Source: Magnetospirillum sulfuroxidans
GTDB taxonomy: Bacteria > Pseudomonadota > Alphaproteobacteria > Rhodospirillales > Magnetospirillaceae
Direction of reading: 5' to 3'
Assembly (NCBI RefSeq): GCF_018224925.1
Contig: NZ_JAGTUF010000013.1
Location: 52,450-116,449, forward strand
DNA length: 64,000 nt
In this document: positions 36,023-46,322 of the stretch, piece after piece
Layout of the letters: each line of letters opens with the position of its first letter
Numbering within the stretch: position 1 is the first letter of the stretch
Translations under genes and position numbers: made by a program
The notes under the pieces: generated by a model
Told to the model about the DNA's origin: nothing
What the model saw: only the letters and a program-made list of their open reading frames with translations
Databases searched by the model: none

Positions 36023-38599
36023 ATGTCGCGCACCGACGAGCGTTATAACGTCAAGGAAACCGAAACCAAGTGGCAGCAGGAATGGGATCGCCGCGATTCC
36101 TTTGTCGCCACCGTCGATTCCTCGCGCCCTAAATATTACGTCCTTGAGATGTTTCCGTATCCGTCGGGCCGCATCCACATGGGCCACGTGCGCAATTACG
36201 CCTTGGGCGACGTCGTCGCCCGCTACAAGCGCGCCCGTGGCTTTAACGTCTTGCACCCCATGGGCTGGGATGCCTTTGGCTTGCCGGCGGAAAATGCCGC
36301 CATCGAACGCGGCGTTCATCCGGCCAAGTGGACGCGGGAAAACATCGCCGCCATGCGCGAACAGCTCAAATCCATGGGCTTGTCCTATGATTGGGGCCGC
36401 GAACTGGCCACCTGCGAGCCGGAATATTACCGCCACGAACAAAAGATGTTTTTGGATTTCCTCAAGGCCGGACTGGTCTATCGCAAGGAATCCTGGGTCA
36501 ATTGGGACCCGGTGGAAAACACCGTCCTCGCCAACGAACAAGTCATCGACGGCCGTGGCTGGCGCTCCGGCGCCCTGGTGGAAAAGCGGCTGCTGTCGCA
36601 ATGGTTCCTCAAGATCACCGCCTTTGCCGATGAGTTGCTTGATAGCCTGAAGACCTTGGACCGCTGGCCCGACCGCGTTCGCATCATGCAGGAAAACTGG
36701 ATCGGCCGTTCCGAAGGGGCGCGGCTGACCTGGAACCTCAAGGGGCGCGGCGACCAACTCGAGATTTTCACCACCCGTCCCGACACCTTGTTCGGCGCCG
36801 CCTTTTTGGCCATTTCGCCCAACCATCCGTTGGCCGGCGAATTGGCCGCCGGCAATCCGGCCCTGGCCGAATTCATCGCCGAATGCAACCGCATGGGCAC
36901 CTCGGAAGCGGTGGTCGAGGCGGCGGAAAAGAAGGGCATGGATACCGGAATCAAGGCCCTGCACCCGTTGGTGCCGGGCTGGGAATTGCCGGTTTACGTC
37001 GCCAATTTCGTGCTGATGGAATATGGCTCGGGCGCCATTTTCGGCTGCCCCGCCCACGACCAGCGCGATCTGGATTTCGCCCGCAAATACAATCTGTCGG
37101 TCAAGCCGGTGGTGCTGCCCGAAGGCGCCGATCCCGCCACCTTCCAGATCGGTGACGAGGCTTATAGCGGCGACGGCACACTGTTCAATTCCGGCTTCCT
37201 TGACGGCCTGGACGTGGTCACCGCCAAGGCCCGCGCCAATGACCGCATCGAGACTGACGGCCTGGGCGAACGCACCGTCAACTGGCGCCTGCGCGACTGG
37301 GGCGTCTCGCGCCAGCGTTATTGGGGCTGCCCGATCCCGATCATCCATTGCGACAGCTGCGGCCCGGTTCCGGTCCCCGAAGCCGATTTGCCGGTGCGCC
37401 TGCCCGAGGATGTCAGCTTCGACAAGCCCGGCAATCCGCTGGCCCACCACCCGACCTGGAAAGACGTCGCCTGTCCGTGCTGCGGCAAGCCGGCACGGCG
37501 CGAAACCGACACTTTCGATACCTTCTTCGAATCGTCGTGGTATTTCGCCCGCTATTGTTCGCCCACCCGCGACGACGTCGCTTTCGACCGCGCCGCCGCC
37601 GATTACTGGATGGCGGTGGATCAGTATATCGGCGGCATCGAACATGCCGTGCTGCATCTGCTGTATTCGCGCTTTTTCACCCGCGCGCTCAAGGCCTGCG
37701 GCTATCTGGGGGTGTCCGAACCCTTCGCCGGCCTGCTGACCCAAGGCATGGTCTGCCACGAGACCTATAAGGATGAAGCCGGCGCTTGGCTGTACCCGGA
37801 CGAGGTGATCAAGGCCGAAGCCGGTGGTTTGATCCACGCCCAGACCGGCAAGCCGGTCAGCTTGGGCCGCTCGGAAAAGATGTCCAAATCCAAGCGCAAC
37901 GTCGTCGATCCCGCCCATATCATCGCCACCTATGGCGCCGACACCGCCCGCTTGTTCATGCTGTCCGACAGCCCGCCGGAACGCGATCTGGAATGGACCG
38001 AGGCCGGTATCGACGGCGCTTGGCGTTATGTCAACCGCCTGTGGCGCCTGACCATCATCGCCGCCGACACCCTGCCGCCGCCCGGTAGCGTCATGCCGGA
38101 ACTGGGCGATGCCGCCACCAAATTGCGGCGCATGACCCACAAGACCATCGCCGCCGTCGCCGAGGATTTGGATCGTTTCCACTTCAACAAGGCGGTCGCC
38201 CGCATCCGCGAACTGACCAATGCGCTGGGTGATTTCAAGCCCGCCGCCGCTGGCGATTATTGGGTCCTGCGCCAGGGGCTGGAAGCCGCCGCCTTGCTGA
38301 TTTCGCCGATGATGCCGCATCTGGCGGAAGAAATGTGGGCGGAACTGGGCCACAGCGTCCCGGTGGTGGACACCGCTTGGCCGCTGGCCGATTCCAGCCT
38401 GCTGGTCGAGGATTCGGTGACCATCGCCGTCCAGGTCAACGGCAAGCTGCGCGCCACCATCGAACTGCCCAAGGATTGCGACGCCACACTGGCCGAGCAA
38501 ACGGCGCTTGCGCAGGACGCGGTAATCACGGCAATGTCTGGCAAAGCACCGCGCAAGGTGGTGGTGGTACCGAACCGGATCGTCAATGTGGTGGTCTAA
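36023..38599 (+). CDS. leuS: Leucyl-tRNA synthetase
   Basis: This 858-residue class I synthetase charges tRNA-Leu. The HIGH signature reads HMGH (residues 52-55) in [14 protein letters not shown]. The editing (CP1) domain follows with a zinc-type CDSCGPVP and [14 protein letters not shown] is at residues 619-623 ([14 protein letters not shown]), followed by an anticodon-binding and C-terminal domain. Length matches bacterial LeuRS. Its 3' end overlaps lptE by 14 bases, so leuS, lptE and holA are one operon. Confidence 0.98.
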   Translation: MSRTDERYNVKETETKWQQEWDRRDSFVATVDSSRPKYYVLEMFPYPSGRIHMGHVRNYALGDVVARYKRARGFNVLHPMGWDAFGLPAENAAIERGVHPAKWTRENIAAMREQLKSMGLSYDWGRELATCEPEYYRHEQKMFLDFLKAGLVYRKESWVNWDPVENTVLANEQVIDGRGWRSGALVEKRLLSQWFLKITAFADELLDSLKTLDRWPDRVRIMQENWIGRSEGARLTWNLKGRGDQLEIFTTRPDTLFGAAFLAISPNHPLAGELAAGNPALAEFIAECNRMGTSEAVVEAAEKKGMDTGIKALHPLVPGWELPVYVANFVLMEYGSGAIFGCPAHDQRDLDFARKYNLSVKPVVLPEGADPATFQIGDEAYSGDGTLFNSGFLDGLDVVTAKARANDRIETDGLGERTVNWRLRDWGVSRQRYWGCPIPIIHCDSCGPVPVPEADLPVRLPEDVSFDKPGNPLAHHPTWKDVACPCCGKPARRETDTFDTFFESSWYFARYCSPTRDDVAFDRAAADYWMAVDQYIGGIEHAVLHLLYSRFFTRALKACGYLGVSEPFAGLLTQGMVCHETYKDEAGAWLYPDEVIKAEAGGLIHAQTGKPVSLGRSEKMSKSKRNVVDPAHIIATYGADTARLFMLSDSPPERDLEWTEAGIDGAWRYVNRLWRLTIIAADTLPPPGSVMPELGDAATKLRRMTHKTIAAVAEDLDRFHFNKAVARIRELTNALGDFKPAAAGDYWVLRQGLEAAALLISPMMPHLAEEMWAELGHSVPVVDTAWPLADSSLLVEDSVTIAVQVNGKLRATIELPKDCDATLAEQTALAQDAVITAMSGKAPRKVVVVPNRIVNVVV

Positions 38600-39116
38600 A
38601 GTCGCTCTGATGGTGGGATTGCTGGCGCTGGGCCCAATGGGCTGCGGCTTCACCCCCATGTATGCCAAGAACCAATCCCAAGCCAACCCGGTGGTGGCCG
38701 AACTGGCGGGCATTCGGGTCGCCGGGATCGAGGACCGATCCGGTCAAATCCTGCGCAACGCCTTGGTCCAGCGCATCACCCCCTTGGGGGAGCCGGCGCA
38801 CAGTACCCACAGCCTGAATGTCAAACTGACCACGAGCCAAGAAAACTTGGCCGAGCGCAATGACGGCAAGGCCTCTCTCGGCCGTCTGTTCATCACCGCC
38901 ACCTTCCAGTTGGTCGATTACCAAAGCGAGAAGCCGGTATTTTCCAGCAGTAGCCGCTCCGTCGTCAGCTATCGTCTGCTGGGACCACGTTACGGCAGCA
39001 CGGCGGTGGAACGCGATGCCGAGCAACGGGCGCTGACCGATCTGGCCGAAGACATCCGCGCCCAGGTGGCGGCCTATTTCGCCAATGGCAAACGGCCCAG
39101 CGGAACCATTCCGTGA
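38586..39116 (+). CDS. lptE: LPS-assembly lipoprotein LptE
   Basis: LptE plugs the LptD barrel in the outer membrane during lipopolysaccharide export. The 176 residues start with a lipoprotein signal ending in LGPMG-C (Cys20) and the typical GCGFTPMY. Beta-rich stretches [10 protein letters not shown] and [15 protein letters not shown] and a C-terminal helix follow. Starting at 38586 overlaps leuS by 14 bases; an ATG at 38610 would give a shorter, less basic signal. holA follows with a GTGA overlap. Confidence 0.9.
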   Translation: MWWSKVALMVGLLALGPMGCGFTPMYAKNQSQANPVVAELAGIRVAGIEDRSGQILRNALVQRITPLGEPAHSTHSLNVKLTTSQENLAERNDGKASLGRLFITATFQLVDYQSEKPVFSSSSRSVVSYRLLGPRYGSTAVERDAEQRALTDLAEDIRAQVAAYFANGKRPSGTIP

Positions 39117-40138
39117 AACTCTCCGGCCAAAAAGCCGAAGCCTTTTTACGCGCTCCCGACCCCGCCATGCGGGCCATCTTGGTGTTCGGACCCGATAATG
39201 GCTTGGTGCGCGAGCGTGCGGTCAAGCTGGCCAAAACCGTCCTTTCCGATCTCAACGACCCGTTCCGCGTCGCCGAGCTGACCCCCGCGGCATTGAAAGA
39301 TGATCCCGCCCGCCTGGCCGACGAGGCCGCCGCCATGGCCTTGACCGGTGGACGCCGGGTGGTGATGCTGCGCGATGGCGGCGACACCGTGTCGTCTTTG
39401 TTCCAAAGCTTCCTTGCCAATCCCGTCGGCGATGCCCTGGTGGTGGTCGAAGCGGGGGAATTGGGGCCACGCTCAAGTCTGCGTAAGCTGTTCGAAGGCG
39501 CCAGCAATGCCGCCGCCCTGGCCTGCTATGGCGACGAAGGCGCCAGCCTGCAACAGGTCATCGCCGAAGAGCTGAAAACCAATCAGCTCACCGCCGAACC
39601 CGAGGCCATGGCCTTTCTGATGGATCATCTGGGCGGCGATCGCCGGTTGACCCGGTCGGAATTGCAAAAGCTGGCCCTGTACATGGGCGCCCCTGGCCGC
39701 GTCAGCCTGGACGACGCGCTCGCCTGTATCGGCGACACCGCCGCCCTGTCCATGGACGATCTGGCCATGGCCACCGCCGAAGGCGACCACGCCACCGCCC
39801 AGCGGGTGCTGGACCGCCTGTTCCGTGAAAGCACCCATGCGGTGGCGGTGTTGCGCGCCTTGTCGCGGCATTTTCAGCGCTTGCATTTGGCTGCCGGCAT
39901 CATGGCCCAGGGCAAATCAAGCGAACAGGCGATGAATGCGCTTAAGCCCCCGGTCATCTTCAAGGCCGTTGATCGTTTCCGCCGCCAACTTTCCCGCTGG
40001 CCGGCCGATCGCGTCGGCCAAGCCCTGGAACGGCTGATCGAAGCCGAAACCGAGTGCAAGACCACCGGCATGCCGGCCGAGGAAATCTGCTCGCGCGCCA
40101 TCATGCAATTATGTCGGGCGGCAGGACGGCCAAAATAA
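39113..40138 (+). CDS. holA: DNA polymerase III subunit delta HolA
   Basis: Delta is the clamp-loader wrench that opens the beta sliding clamp. The 341 residues show an AAA+-like N-terminal domain without a P-loop (ILVFGPDNGLVRERAVKLAK), VVMLRDG, LVVVEAGELGPRSSLRKLFE, and the C-terminal helices (ALVYMG-like KLALYMGAPGRVSLDDAL, ALSRHFQRLHLAAGIMAQG). GTG at 39113 overlaps the lptE stop. The lptE-holA order is widely conserved. Confidence 0.95.
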   Translation: MKLSGQKAEAFLRAPDPAMRAILVFGPDNGLVRERAVKLAKTVLSDLNDPFRVAELTPAALKDDPARLADEAAAMALTGGRRVVMLRDGGDTVSSLFQSFLANPVGDALVVVEAGELGPRSSLRKLFEGASNAAALACYGDEGASLQQVIAEELKTNQLTAEPEAMAFLMDHLGGDRRLTRSELQKLALYMGAPGRVSLDDALACIGDTAALSMDDLAMATAEGDHATAQRVLDRLFRESTHAVAVLRALSRHFQRLHLAAGIMAQGKSSEQAMNALKPPVIFKAVDRFRRQLSRWPADRVGQALERLIEAETECKTTGMPAEEICSRAIMQLCRAAGRPK

Positions 40139-40223
40139 GCGCCGTCCCCTGTTGAAACGCTCCGTCAAAAGCCACCTAATGGGTTAACGGCAAATCCGAA
40201 TGCCCAATCAAGGGGATGGCGTC

Positions 40224-43200
40224 ATGAACCACAGCAGCGATTTCTTGCGGGCCAATTTGGCCAACGACGTCACCGCCATCATCCACCAGCATCTTAAGGA
40301 TGAGCGCGTCCCCCAAGCCGAAATCGTCGCCGCCGCCTTGCTGGCCGGATTGCCCGGCGCCGATCTCGACACCATCGACCCGCACCAATTTTTCGCCATC
40401 GCCATTGGCCTGCTGGGCTTCATGAAACAGCGCGTTCCCGGACAGGTTTGCGTGCGCATGTTCAATCCCGACCTGGAAGCCGACGGCTGGACATCGTCCC
40501 ATTCGGTCATCGAGATCGTCAACGACGACATGCCCTTCCTGCTGGATTCGGTGGCCATGCGGCTGTCGTCCTTGGGTCTGAGCATCCACCAGTTGATGCA
40601 CCCCATCCTGCCGGTCGATCGCGCCACCGACGGCAGCTTGACGGCAATGGGAGGCAGCCTGAACGAATCGGTCATGCATATCCAGGTGGACCGCCAGGAA
40701 AGCCATGCCCATGCCGGGATTTGCACCCAGCTCAGCACGGTCTTGGCCGAGGTCCGCGCCGCCGTCAACGACTGGCACGGCATCCGCGATCGCATTCAAA
40801 ACGTGGCGGCGGAATTACCCCATAATTGCGGCAGCGCCGCCGCCGAGGATGTCAACGAAAGCGTCGCCTTTCTCCAATGGCTGCACGACAACCATTTTAC
40901 CTTGCTCGGCTATCGCCGCTTCACTTTGTCCGGCCCGGCCGAGGCCCCCATGGTCGCGGCGGAAAGCGGCGAAAGCCTGGGTATCTTGCGCAATAGTCAA
41001 ATGATGGTGTTCGACGACGCCATGGCGCTGGCGGCCATGCCCGACGAAGTCCGCGCTTTCGTCAACGCTCCCGGCTTGCTGCTGGTGACAAAGTCGGTCA
41101 ACCCATCGCATGTGCACCGCCCGGCCCACATGGATGTCATCGGCGTCAAATATTGCGATGCCAATGGCCGGGTGACGGCCTTGCACGCCTTTATCGGCTT
41201 GTTCACCTCGGCCGCCTATACCCGCAATCCGGACAGCATTCCGTTGTTGCGGCAAAAGGTTGCCCGCGTCGAAGCTCGCGCCGCCTTTCCCCGCCATAGC
41301 CACGACGCCAAGGCGTTGGCCAATATCTTGGAAACCTATCCGCGCGACGAATTATTCCAGATTTCCGAGGATTTACTGTTCCGGATTTCCTTGGGCATCT
41401 TGCGCATTCAAGACCGTCCACGCGTCGCCTTATTCGTCCGCCACGACGATTTTTCCCGCTTTGCCTCGTGTCTGGTCTATCTGCCGCGCGACCGTTACGA
41501 CACCCCCATGCGCCTGGCGGTGACCCGCATTTTGGAACAGGCCTATGACGGCAGCCTGGACGCTTATTATACCCAGGTATCCGATGGTCCGCTGGCCCGT
41601 CTGCATCTGATCATCCGCACCCATCCCGGCACCTCGCCCCATCCCGACCAAAGCGAGCTGGAAAACCGCATCGCCATCACCACCCGGTCATGGTCGGATC
41701 ACCTGCAAGAAGCCTTGGTTCACAGTCACGGCGAGGGACGCGGCTTGACCCTGGCGCGGCGCTGGCGCGATGGCTTTCCCGCCGCCTATCGCGAGCGCCA
41801 GATGCCGCTGGCCGCCTTGGGCGATGTCGAGCGGCTGGAACGGGTGGCCGCGGGCGAAGACATCGCCTTGAACCTGTACCGCCCGGTAGAGGCCCCCGCC
41901 CATGAAGCCCGGCTGAAATTGCTGCGCCGGGGCGACACGGTGGCGCTGTCGGATATCCTGCCCATTCTGGAAGCCATGGGCCTGCGGGTGATCACCGAAG
42001 TCCCCCATGAAATCCGCGCCGCCGATCTGGACCAGTCGTTCTGGCTGCACGATTTCCAGGTCCAATCGGCCAATGGCGCCGCCATCGATATCGGCGACCG
42101 CGCCAGCCTGTTCGAAAAGACCTTGACCGCCATCTGGCGCGGCGCCGCCGAAAGCGACGGCTTCAACCGGCTGGTGCTGATGGCCGGTCTTGACTGGACC
42201 GAAGTGGTCATCGTCCGCGCTTATGCCAAATATCTGCGCCAAGCCGGCTCGCCGCTGTCGCAAAGCTATGTGGAACGCGCCCTTTACGACAACCCGGAAC
42301 AAACGGCGACGTTGGTCGCCTGGTTCAAGGCGTTGTTCGATCCCACCCATTTATCCGGTGATGCCGGCATCATCGAGGCCCAAACCACTGCCCTGTTGGA
42401 TCGGGTCGATAGCGCCGATGACGACCGCATCTTGCGTCGTTTCTTCAACCTGATCTCGGCCACCTTGCGCACCAACTGGTTCCAAGGACTGGACTATCTG
42501 TCGTTGAAGCTGGATTCGACCCTGATCGACGATCTGCCGCTGCCCCGGCCCAAGGTGGAGATCTTCGTCTATAGCCCCCGAGTCGAAGCCGTGCATCTGC
42601 GCGGCGGCAAGGTGGCGCGCGGCGGCATCCGCTGGTCGGATCGCCGCGACGATTTCCGCACCGAGATTTTGGGCCTGATGAAGGCGCAAATGGTCAAGAA
42701 CGCGGTCATCGTGCCGGTGGGAGCCAAAGGCGGTTTCGTCGTCAAGCAACCGCCGGCCGAAGGGGGGCGCGAGGCCCTGCTGGCCGAAGGCATCGCCTGC
42801 TATCAGACCATGATGCGCGGCCTGCTGGATCTGACCGATAATCTTCGCGCCGGCGCCGTGGTCCCCCCCGCCGGCATCGTCCGCCGCGACGGCGACGATC
42901 CTTATCTGGTGGTCGCCGCCGACAAGGGCACCGCCAGCTTTTCCGATATCGCCAATGCCTTGTCGCTGGAATACGGGTTCTGGCTGGGCGACGCCTTTGC
43001 CTCTGGCGGTTCAAAGGGCTACGACCACAAGGCCATGGGCATTACCGCGCGCGGCGCCTGGGAAGCGGTGAAACGGCACTTCCGCGACAGCGGAATCGAT
43101 ATACAGACCACCGCTTTCACCGCCATCGGCATCGGCGACATGTCAGGCGACGTCTTCGGCAACGGCATGCTGTGTTCGCCCCATACCCGGTTGGTCGCCG

Positions 43201-45011
43201 CCTTCAACCATTCTCATATCTTCCTTGACCCCAATCCCGACGCCGCCCTTTCCTTTAGCGAACGCCAGCGCCTGTTCAAGGCGGTAAAGGGCTGGGGGGA
43301 TTACGACGCCACGCTGATTTCAGCCGGTGGCGGGGTGTTTTCACGCGCGGCCAAAACCATTGCCATTTCCGCCGAAATGGCCGAACGCTTCGCCATCCCC
43401 CAAACGGTTCTGACCCCCAATGCCCTGATCCGGGTCCTGCTGACCGCCGCGGTCGATCTGCTGTTCTTTGGCGGCATCGGCAGCTACATCAAGGCCCATG
43501 ACGAAAGTCACACCGAGGTGGGCGATCGCGCCAACGAGGCCATCCGCGTCGATGGCCGCCACATCCGCGCCAAGGTGATCGGCGAGGGCGCCAATCTGGG
43601 CATCACCCAGCGCGGGCGGGTGGAAATGGCCTTGGCCGGGATTAGGCTCAATACCGACGCCATCGACAATTCCGCCGGCGTCGATACCTCGGATCACGAG
43701 GTCAACATCAAGATCTTGCTGAACGAAATCGTCGCCGCCGGCGATCTGACCGGCAAACAGCGCGATGACGTGTTGGCTTCGATGACCGACGACGTCGCCG
43801 CGCTGGTGCTGCGCGATAATTACCTGCAAACCCAAGCCTTGTCGGTGATGGAAGCCGGCGGCGCCGAGTTTTTGGATGGTCACGCCCGGTTCATGCGTCT
43901 GCTGGAAAAGGCCGGGCGGTTGGATCGCACCATCGAGTTTCTGCCCACCGACGATATCTTGCTGGAACGCGCCGCCCATCGACGCGGCCTGACCCGGCCG
44001 GAACTGTCGGTGCTGCTGGCCTATGCCAAGATCTGGCTGCACGACGCGGTCATCGCCTCGGACCTGCCCGATGATCCGTTCATGGCCGCCGATCTGATCC
44101 GGTATTTCCCCACGGCCGTGCAAGACCGCTTTGCCGCGCAAATCGGCTGTCACCGATTGCGGCGCGAAATCGTCGCCACCGCCATCACCAATTCCATGAT
44201 CAACCGGGTCGGGATCGGCTTCGTACTCGACATGATGGATCGCACCGGTTTTGGCCCCGCCGATATTGCCCGCGCCTATGTCGTCGCCCGCGACACCTAC
44301 GGCTTGCGTTCGTTGTGGCAGGCGGTGGAAGCCCTGGATGGATCGGTTCCGGCATCGGTGCAAATCACCTTGCTGACCGAGGCCAACCGATTGCTGGAAC
44401 GCACCACCGGCTGGGTCCTGCGCTCCGTCGCCTCTCCCATGGACATGGGCGCGGCCATCGCCAGCCTGGCCCCCGGAATCGCCGCCCTGGAACAGGCGGA
44501 CACCGCCATCTTGCCAACCGAACTGGCCGAAGCCATGGCCGCCCGTGCGCAAGAATACGTCGCCCAAGGCGCCCCGGTCGATTTATCCACCAAGATCGGC
44601 GGGCTGATCATGCTGGCTTCGGCCGCCGATATCGTCCGTCTGGCCGATGTGCATCATTTGCCGGTAGCGGTGGTCGGGCAGCTTTACTTCCTGGTCGGCC
44701 ATCGCTTTGGTCTGGGCTGGTTGCGGTCTTCGGCGCAAAAGCTAAGCGCCAACGGCCATTGGCAGAAACTGGCCATCAATGCCGCCACCGAGGATCTGCA
44801 CGCCCTGCAACGAGCGATCACCCATTCGGTTCTCACCGCGTCACCGGATTTACCCCCGGATCAAGCGCTGGAACAATGGCGTGAAAGCCGTCACGACGAT
44901 ATCGCCCGCGCCGATTCCCTGGTGGCGGAACTGCGCGCGGCACCGCACTTGGATCTGTCCATGCTGGTGGTCGCCAACCGCCACCTGAAAAGTCTCGCCG
45001 ATGGAGGTTGA
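40224..45011 (+). CDS. NAD-specific glutamate dehydrogenase, large (GDH180-type)
   Basis: The 1595 residues match the very large NAD-GDH class, which oxidatively deaminates glutamate to 2-oxoglutarate and ammonia. An ACT-like N-terminal regulatory region (about residues 1-600) precedes the catalytic core with KVEIFVYSPRVEAVHLRGGKVARGGIRWSDRRDDFRTEILGL and NAVIVPVGAKGGFVVK near residue 830, then the Rossmann part (KVIGEGANLGITQRGRVEMA) and a C-terminal helical region. ATG 40224 has AAGGGG upstream; an ATG 24 bases earlier lacks a ribosome site. It stands alone between holA and gmhA-like. Confidence 0.93.
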   Translation: MNHSSDFLRANLANDVTAIIHQHLKDERVPQAEIVAAALLAGLPGADLDTIDPHQFFAIAIGLLGFMKQRVPGQVCVRMFNPDLEADGWTSSHSVIEIVNDDMPFLLDSVAMRLSSLGLSIHQLMHPILPVDRATDGSLTAMGGSLNESVMHIQVDRQESHAHAGICTQLSTVLAEVRAAVNDWHGIRDRIQNVAAELPHNCGSAAAEDVNESVAFLQWLHDNHFTLLGYRRFTLSGPAEAPMVAAESGESLGILRNSQMMVFDDAMALAAMPDEVRAFVNAPGLLLVTKSVNPSHVHRPAHMDVIGVKYCDANGRVTALHAFIGLFTSAAYTRNPDSIPLLRQKVARVEARAAFPRHSHDAKALANILETYPRDELFQISEDLLFRISLGILRIQDRPRVALFVRHDDFSRFASCLVYLPRDRYDTPMRLAVTRILEQAYDGSLDAYYTQVSDGPLARLHLIIRTHPGTSPHPDQSELENRIAITTRSWSDHLQEALVHSHGEGRGLTLARRWRDGFPAAYRERQMPLAALGDVERLERVAAGEDIALNLYRPVEAPAHEARLKLLRRGDTVALSDILPILEAMGLRVITEVPHEIRAADLDQSFWLHDFQVQSANGAAIDIGDRASLFEKTLTAIWRGAAESDGFNRLVLMAGLDWTEVVIVRAYAKYLRQAGSPLSQSYVERALYDNPEQTATLVAWFKALFDPTHLSGDAGIIEAQTTALLDRVDSADDDRILRRFFNLISATLRTNWFQGLDYLSLKLDSTLIDDLPLPRPKVEIFVYSPRVEAVHLRGGKVARGGIRWSDRRDDFRTEILGLMKAQMVKNAVIVPVGAKGGFVVKQPPAEGGREALLAEGIACYQTMMRGLLDLTDNLRAGAVVPPAGIVRRDGDDPYLVVAADKGTASFSDIANALSLEYGFWLGDAFASGGSKGYDHKAMGITARGAWEAVKRHFRDSGIDIQTTAFTAIGIGDMSGDVFGNGMLCSPHTRLVAAFNHSHIFLDPNPDAALSFSERQRLFKAVKGWGDYDATLISAGGGVFSRAAKTIAISAEMAERFAIPQTVLTPNALIRVLLTAAVDLLFFGGIGSYIKAHDESHTEVGDRANEAIRVDGRHIRAKVIGEGANLGITQRGRVEMALAGIRLNTDAIDNSAGVDTSDHEVNIKILLNEIVAAGDLTGKQRDDVLASMTDDVAALVLRDNYLQTQALSVMEAGGAEFLDGHARFMRLLEKAGRLDRTIEFLPTDDILLERAAHRRGLTRPELSVLLAYAKIWLHDAVIASDLPDDPFMAADLIRYFPTAVQDRFAAQIGCHRLRREIVATAITNSMINRVGIGFVLDMMDRTGFGPADIARAYVVARDTYGLRSLWQAVEALDGSVPASVQITLLTEANRLLERTTGWVLRSVASPMDMGAAIASLAPGIAALEQADTAILPTELAEAMAARAQEYVAQGAPVDLSTKIGGLIMLASAADIVRLADVHHLPVAVVGQLYFLVGHRFGLGWLRSSAQKLSANGHWQKLAINAATEDLHALQRAITHSVLTASPDLPPDQALEQWRESRHDDIARADSLVAELRAAPHLDLSMLVVANRHLKSLADGG

Positions 45012-45067
45012 ACGGCGAAGACGGTTGCATTAGGTAAGGAGGCGACTTTCGGGGACGGAGATGACCC

Positions 45068-45655
45068 ATGGACCCGCGCCAATTCCTGGCCGATCAATTC
45101 ATCGAGCATGAACAGACCGTTGCCGCCAGCAAAGACAGCGTCGGCCCCGCCTTCGTCACTCTTGCCGAGGCCTGCACCCGATCGCTCAATCAGGGCGGCA
45201 AGATCGTGTTTTTCGGTAATGGCGGCTCCGCCGCTGATGCCCAGCACTTGGCGGCCGAACTGGTGGTCCGCTATCGCACCAACGGTCGTGCCCTGGCAGC
45301 CTTGGCGTTGACCACCGACACCTCGATCCTGACCGCGTGCTCCAACGATTTTTCCTATGACGATATCTTCGCCCGCCAGATCGAAGCCTTGCTGCGCCCC
45401 GGCGACGTCGCCCTCGGCATCAGCACCTCGGGAAACAGCCCCAATGTGTTGAAGGCCCTGGAAGCGGCCCGCGGCCTTGGCGGTATCGCCGCCGGCCTAT
45501 CCGGGCGCGATGGCGGCAAGATGGTCGGTCTGTGCGATCCCCTGATCGTGGTGCCATCGACGGTCACCGCCCGCATTCAGGAAATGCATATCCTGATCGG
45601 CCACGCCCTGTGTGACGTTTTGGAACAGCGCTTGCGTCCGGGGGTTAGCGTTTGA
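45068..45655 (+). CDS. gmhA: Phosphoheptose isomerase-like SIS-domain protein (GmhA-like)
   Basis: The 195 residues form a SIS domain of the GmhA type. GmhA isomerises sedoheptulose-7-phosphate to D-glycero-D-manno-heptose-7-phosphate for the LPS core. Visible motifs are FFGNGGSAADAQHLAAELVVRY, ACSNDFSYDDIFARQIEAL, LGISTSGNSPNVLKAL, GLSGRDGGKM and ARIQEMHILIGHALCDVLE. AGGAGG-like sequence precedes the ATG. It begins the accessory glycan region. Other heptose genes are not in the window, so a DiaA-like or variant role cannot be excluded. Confidence 0.88.
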   Translation: MDPRQFLADQFIEHEQTVAASKDSVGPAFVTLAEACTRSLNQGGKIVFFGNGGSAADAQHLAAELVVRYRTNGRALAALALTTDTSILTACSNDFSYDDIFARQIEALLRPGDVALGISTSGNSPNVLKALEAARGLGGIAAGLSGRDGGKMVGLCDPLIVVPSTVTARIQEMHILIGHALCDVLEQRLRPGVSV

Positions 45656-45710
45656 AGCATTTCCTTCCCCATGCTATGAGAGCCGAGGTTTTTACGATGG
45701 CGCGACGGGC

Positions 45711-46148
45711 ATGAGCAACAAATCCTCTCCGGTTCTGGAAACCCAAGGCCATTCCGCGCCGGCGCAGATGGGATCGGAACGTTCGTTCGGCTTCATTTTC
45801 ACCGCCGTTTTCGCCATTATTGGCCTGTGGCCGCTGAAAAGCGGCGGTGATATCCGGCTGTGGGCCTTGGCCGTTGCCGTGCTTTTTCTGATCGTCGCCC
45901 TGGCCCGACCGGCATTGCTTAAGCCGCTGAACTTGATTTGGTTCAAGTTTGGCCTGCTGCTGCATTCAATCATGACGCCGCTGATCATGGGCCTGCTGTT
46001 CTTTCTGACCGTCACCCCGGTCGGCCTGCTGATGCGCGCCACCGGCAAGGACCCCATGCGGCTCAAGCGCGACGCAAGCGCCGCCAGCTATTGGATCCCC
46101 CGTGATCCGCCCGGTCCCAAGCCGGATTCCATGAAGACTCAATTCTAA
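45711..46148 (+). CDS. SxtJ-family membrane protein
   Basis: The 145 residues have two or three hydrophobic segments (FGFIFTAVFAIIGLWPL, LWALAVAVLFLIVALARPALL, LLLHSIMTPLIMGLLFFLTVTPVGLLMRATG) and a polar tail. The pattern matches small SxtJ-like proteins named from cyanobacterial saxitoxin clusters but found widely next to carbamoyltransferases. The role is unknown, possibly membrane recruitment of the carbamoyltransferase. ATG 45711 is used, and longer in-frame readings would run into gmhA. It is 12 bases before the SxtK-like small gene. Confidence 0.85.
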   Translation: MSNKSSPVLETQGHSAPAQMGSERSFGFIFTAVFAIIGLWPLKSGGDIRLWALAVAVLFLIVALARPALLKPLNLIWFKFGLLLHSIMTPLIMGLLFFLTVTPVGLLMRATGKDPMRLKRDASAASYWIPRDPPGPKPDSMKTQF

Positions 46149-46160
46149 TAAGGTGTGACC

Positions 46161-46310
46161 ATGGCGTTCCTGCTTGAATTGTGGGCTTTCCTGCGTGCGC
46201 GCAAGAAATATTGGCTGCTGCCCATCTTGGTCATGATGGTGCTGTTCGGTGGCCTGATCATCCTCAGCCAAGGCTCGGCGGTGGCACCGTTCATCTACAC
46301 GCTGTTCTAA
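46161..46310 (+). CDS. SxtK-like / DUF5989 small membrane protein (49 aa)
   Basis: This 49-codon gene (MAFLLELWAFLRARKKYWLL...) lies between the SxtJ-like gene and the carbamoyltransferase, with 12-base gaps on both sides. It has a basic amphipathic N-terminus (FLRARKKYW) and one hydrophobic span (LPILVMMVLFGGLIILSQG). Pattern and placement match the DUF5989/SxtK family. The SxtJ-SxtK-carbamoyltransferase trio appears in many bacteria outside saxitoxin clusters. A GTG-started carbamoyltransferase follows. Confidence 0.85.
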   Translation: MAFLLELWAFLRARKKYWLLPILVMMVLFGGLIILSQGSAVAPFIYTLF

Positions 46311-46322
46311 AAGGGGTTGCGG

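Noticed and set aside
35999..38713. A ~900-codon open frame antisense to leuS
   Set aside because: leuS is unmistakable on the plus strand. Long antisense frames are common in high-GC DNA with third-position GC bias, and the translation resembles no family.
43341..44567. A 408-codon frame antisense to the NAD-GDH gene
   Set aside because: It has a Gly/Asp/His-rich shadow composition and no recognisable domain.
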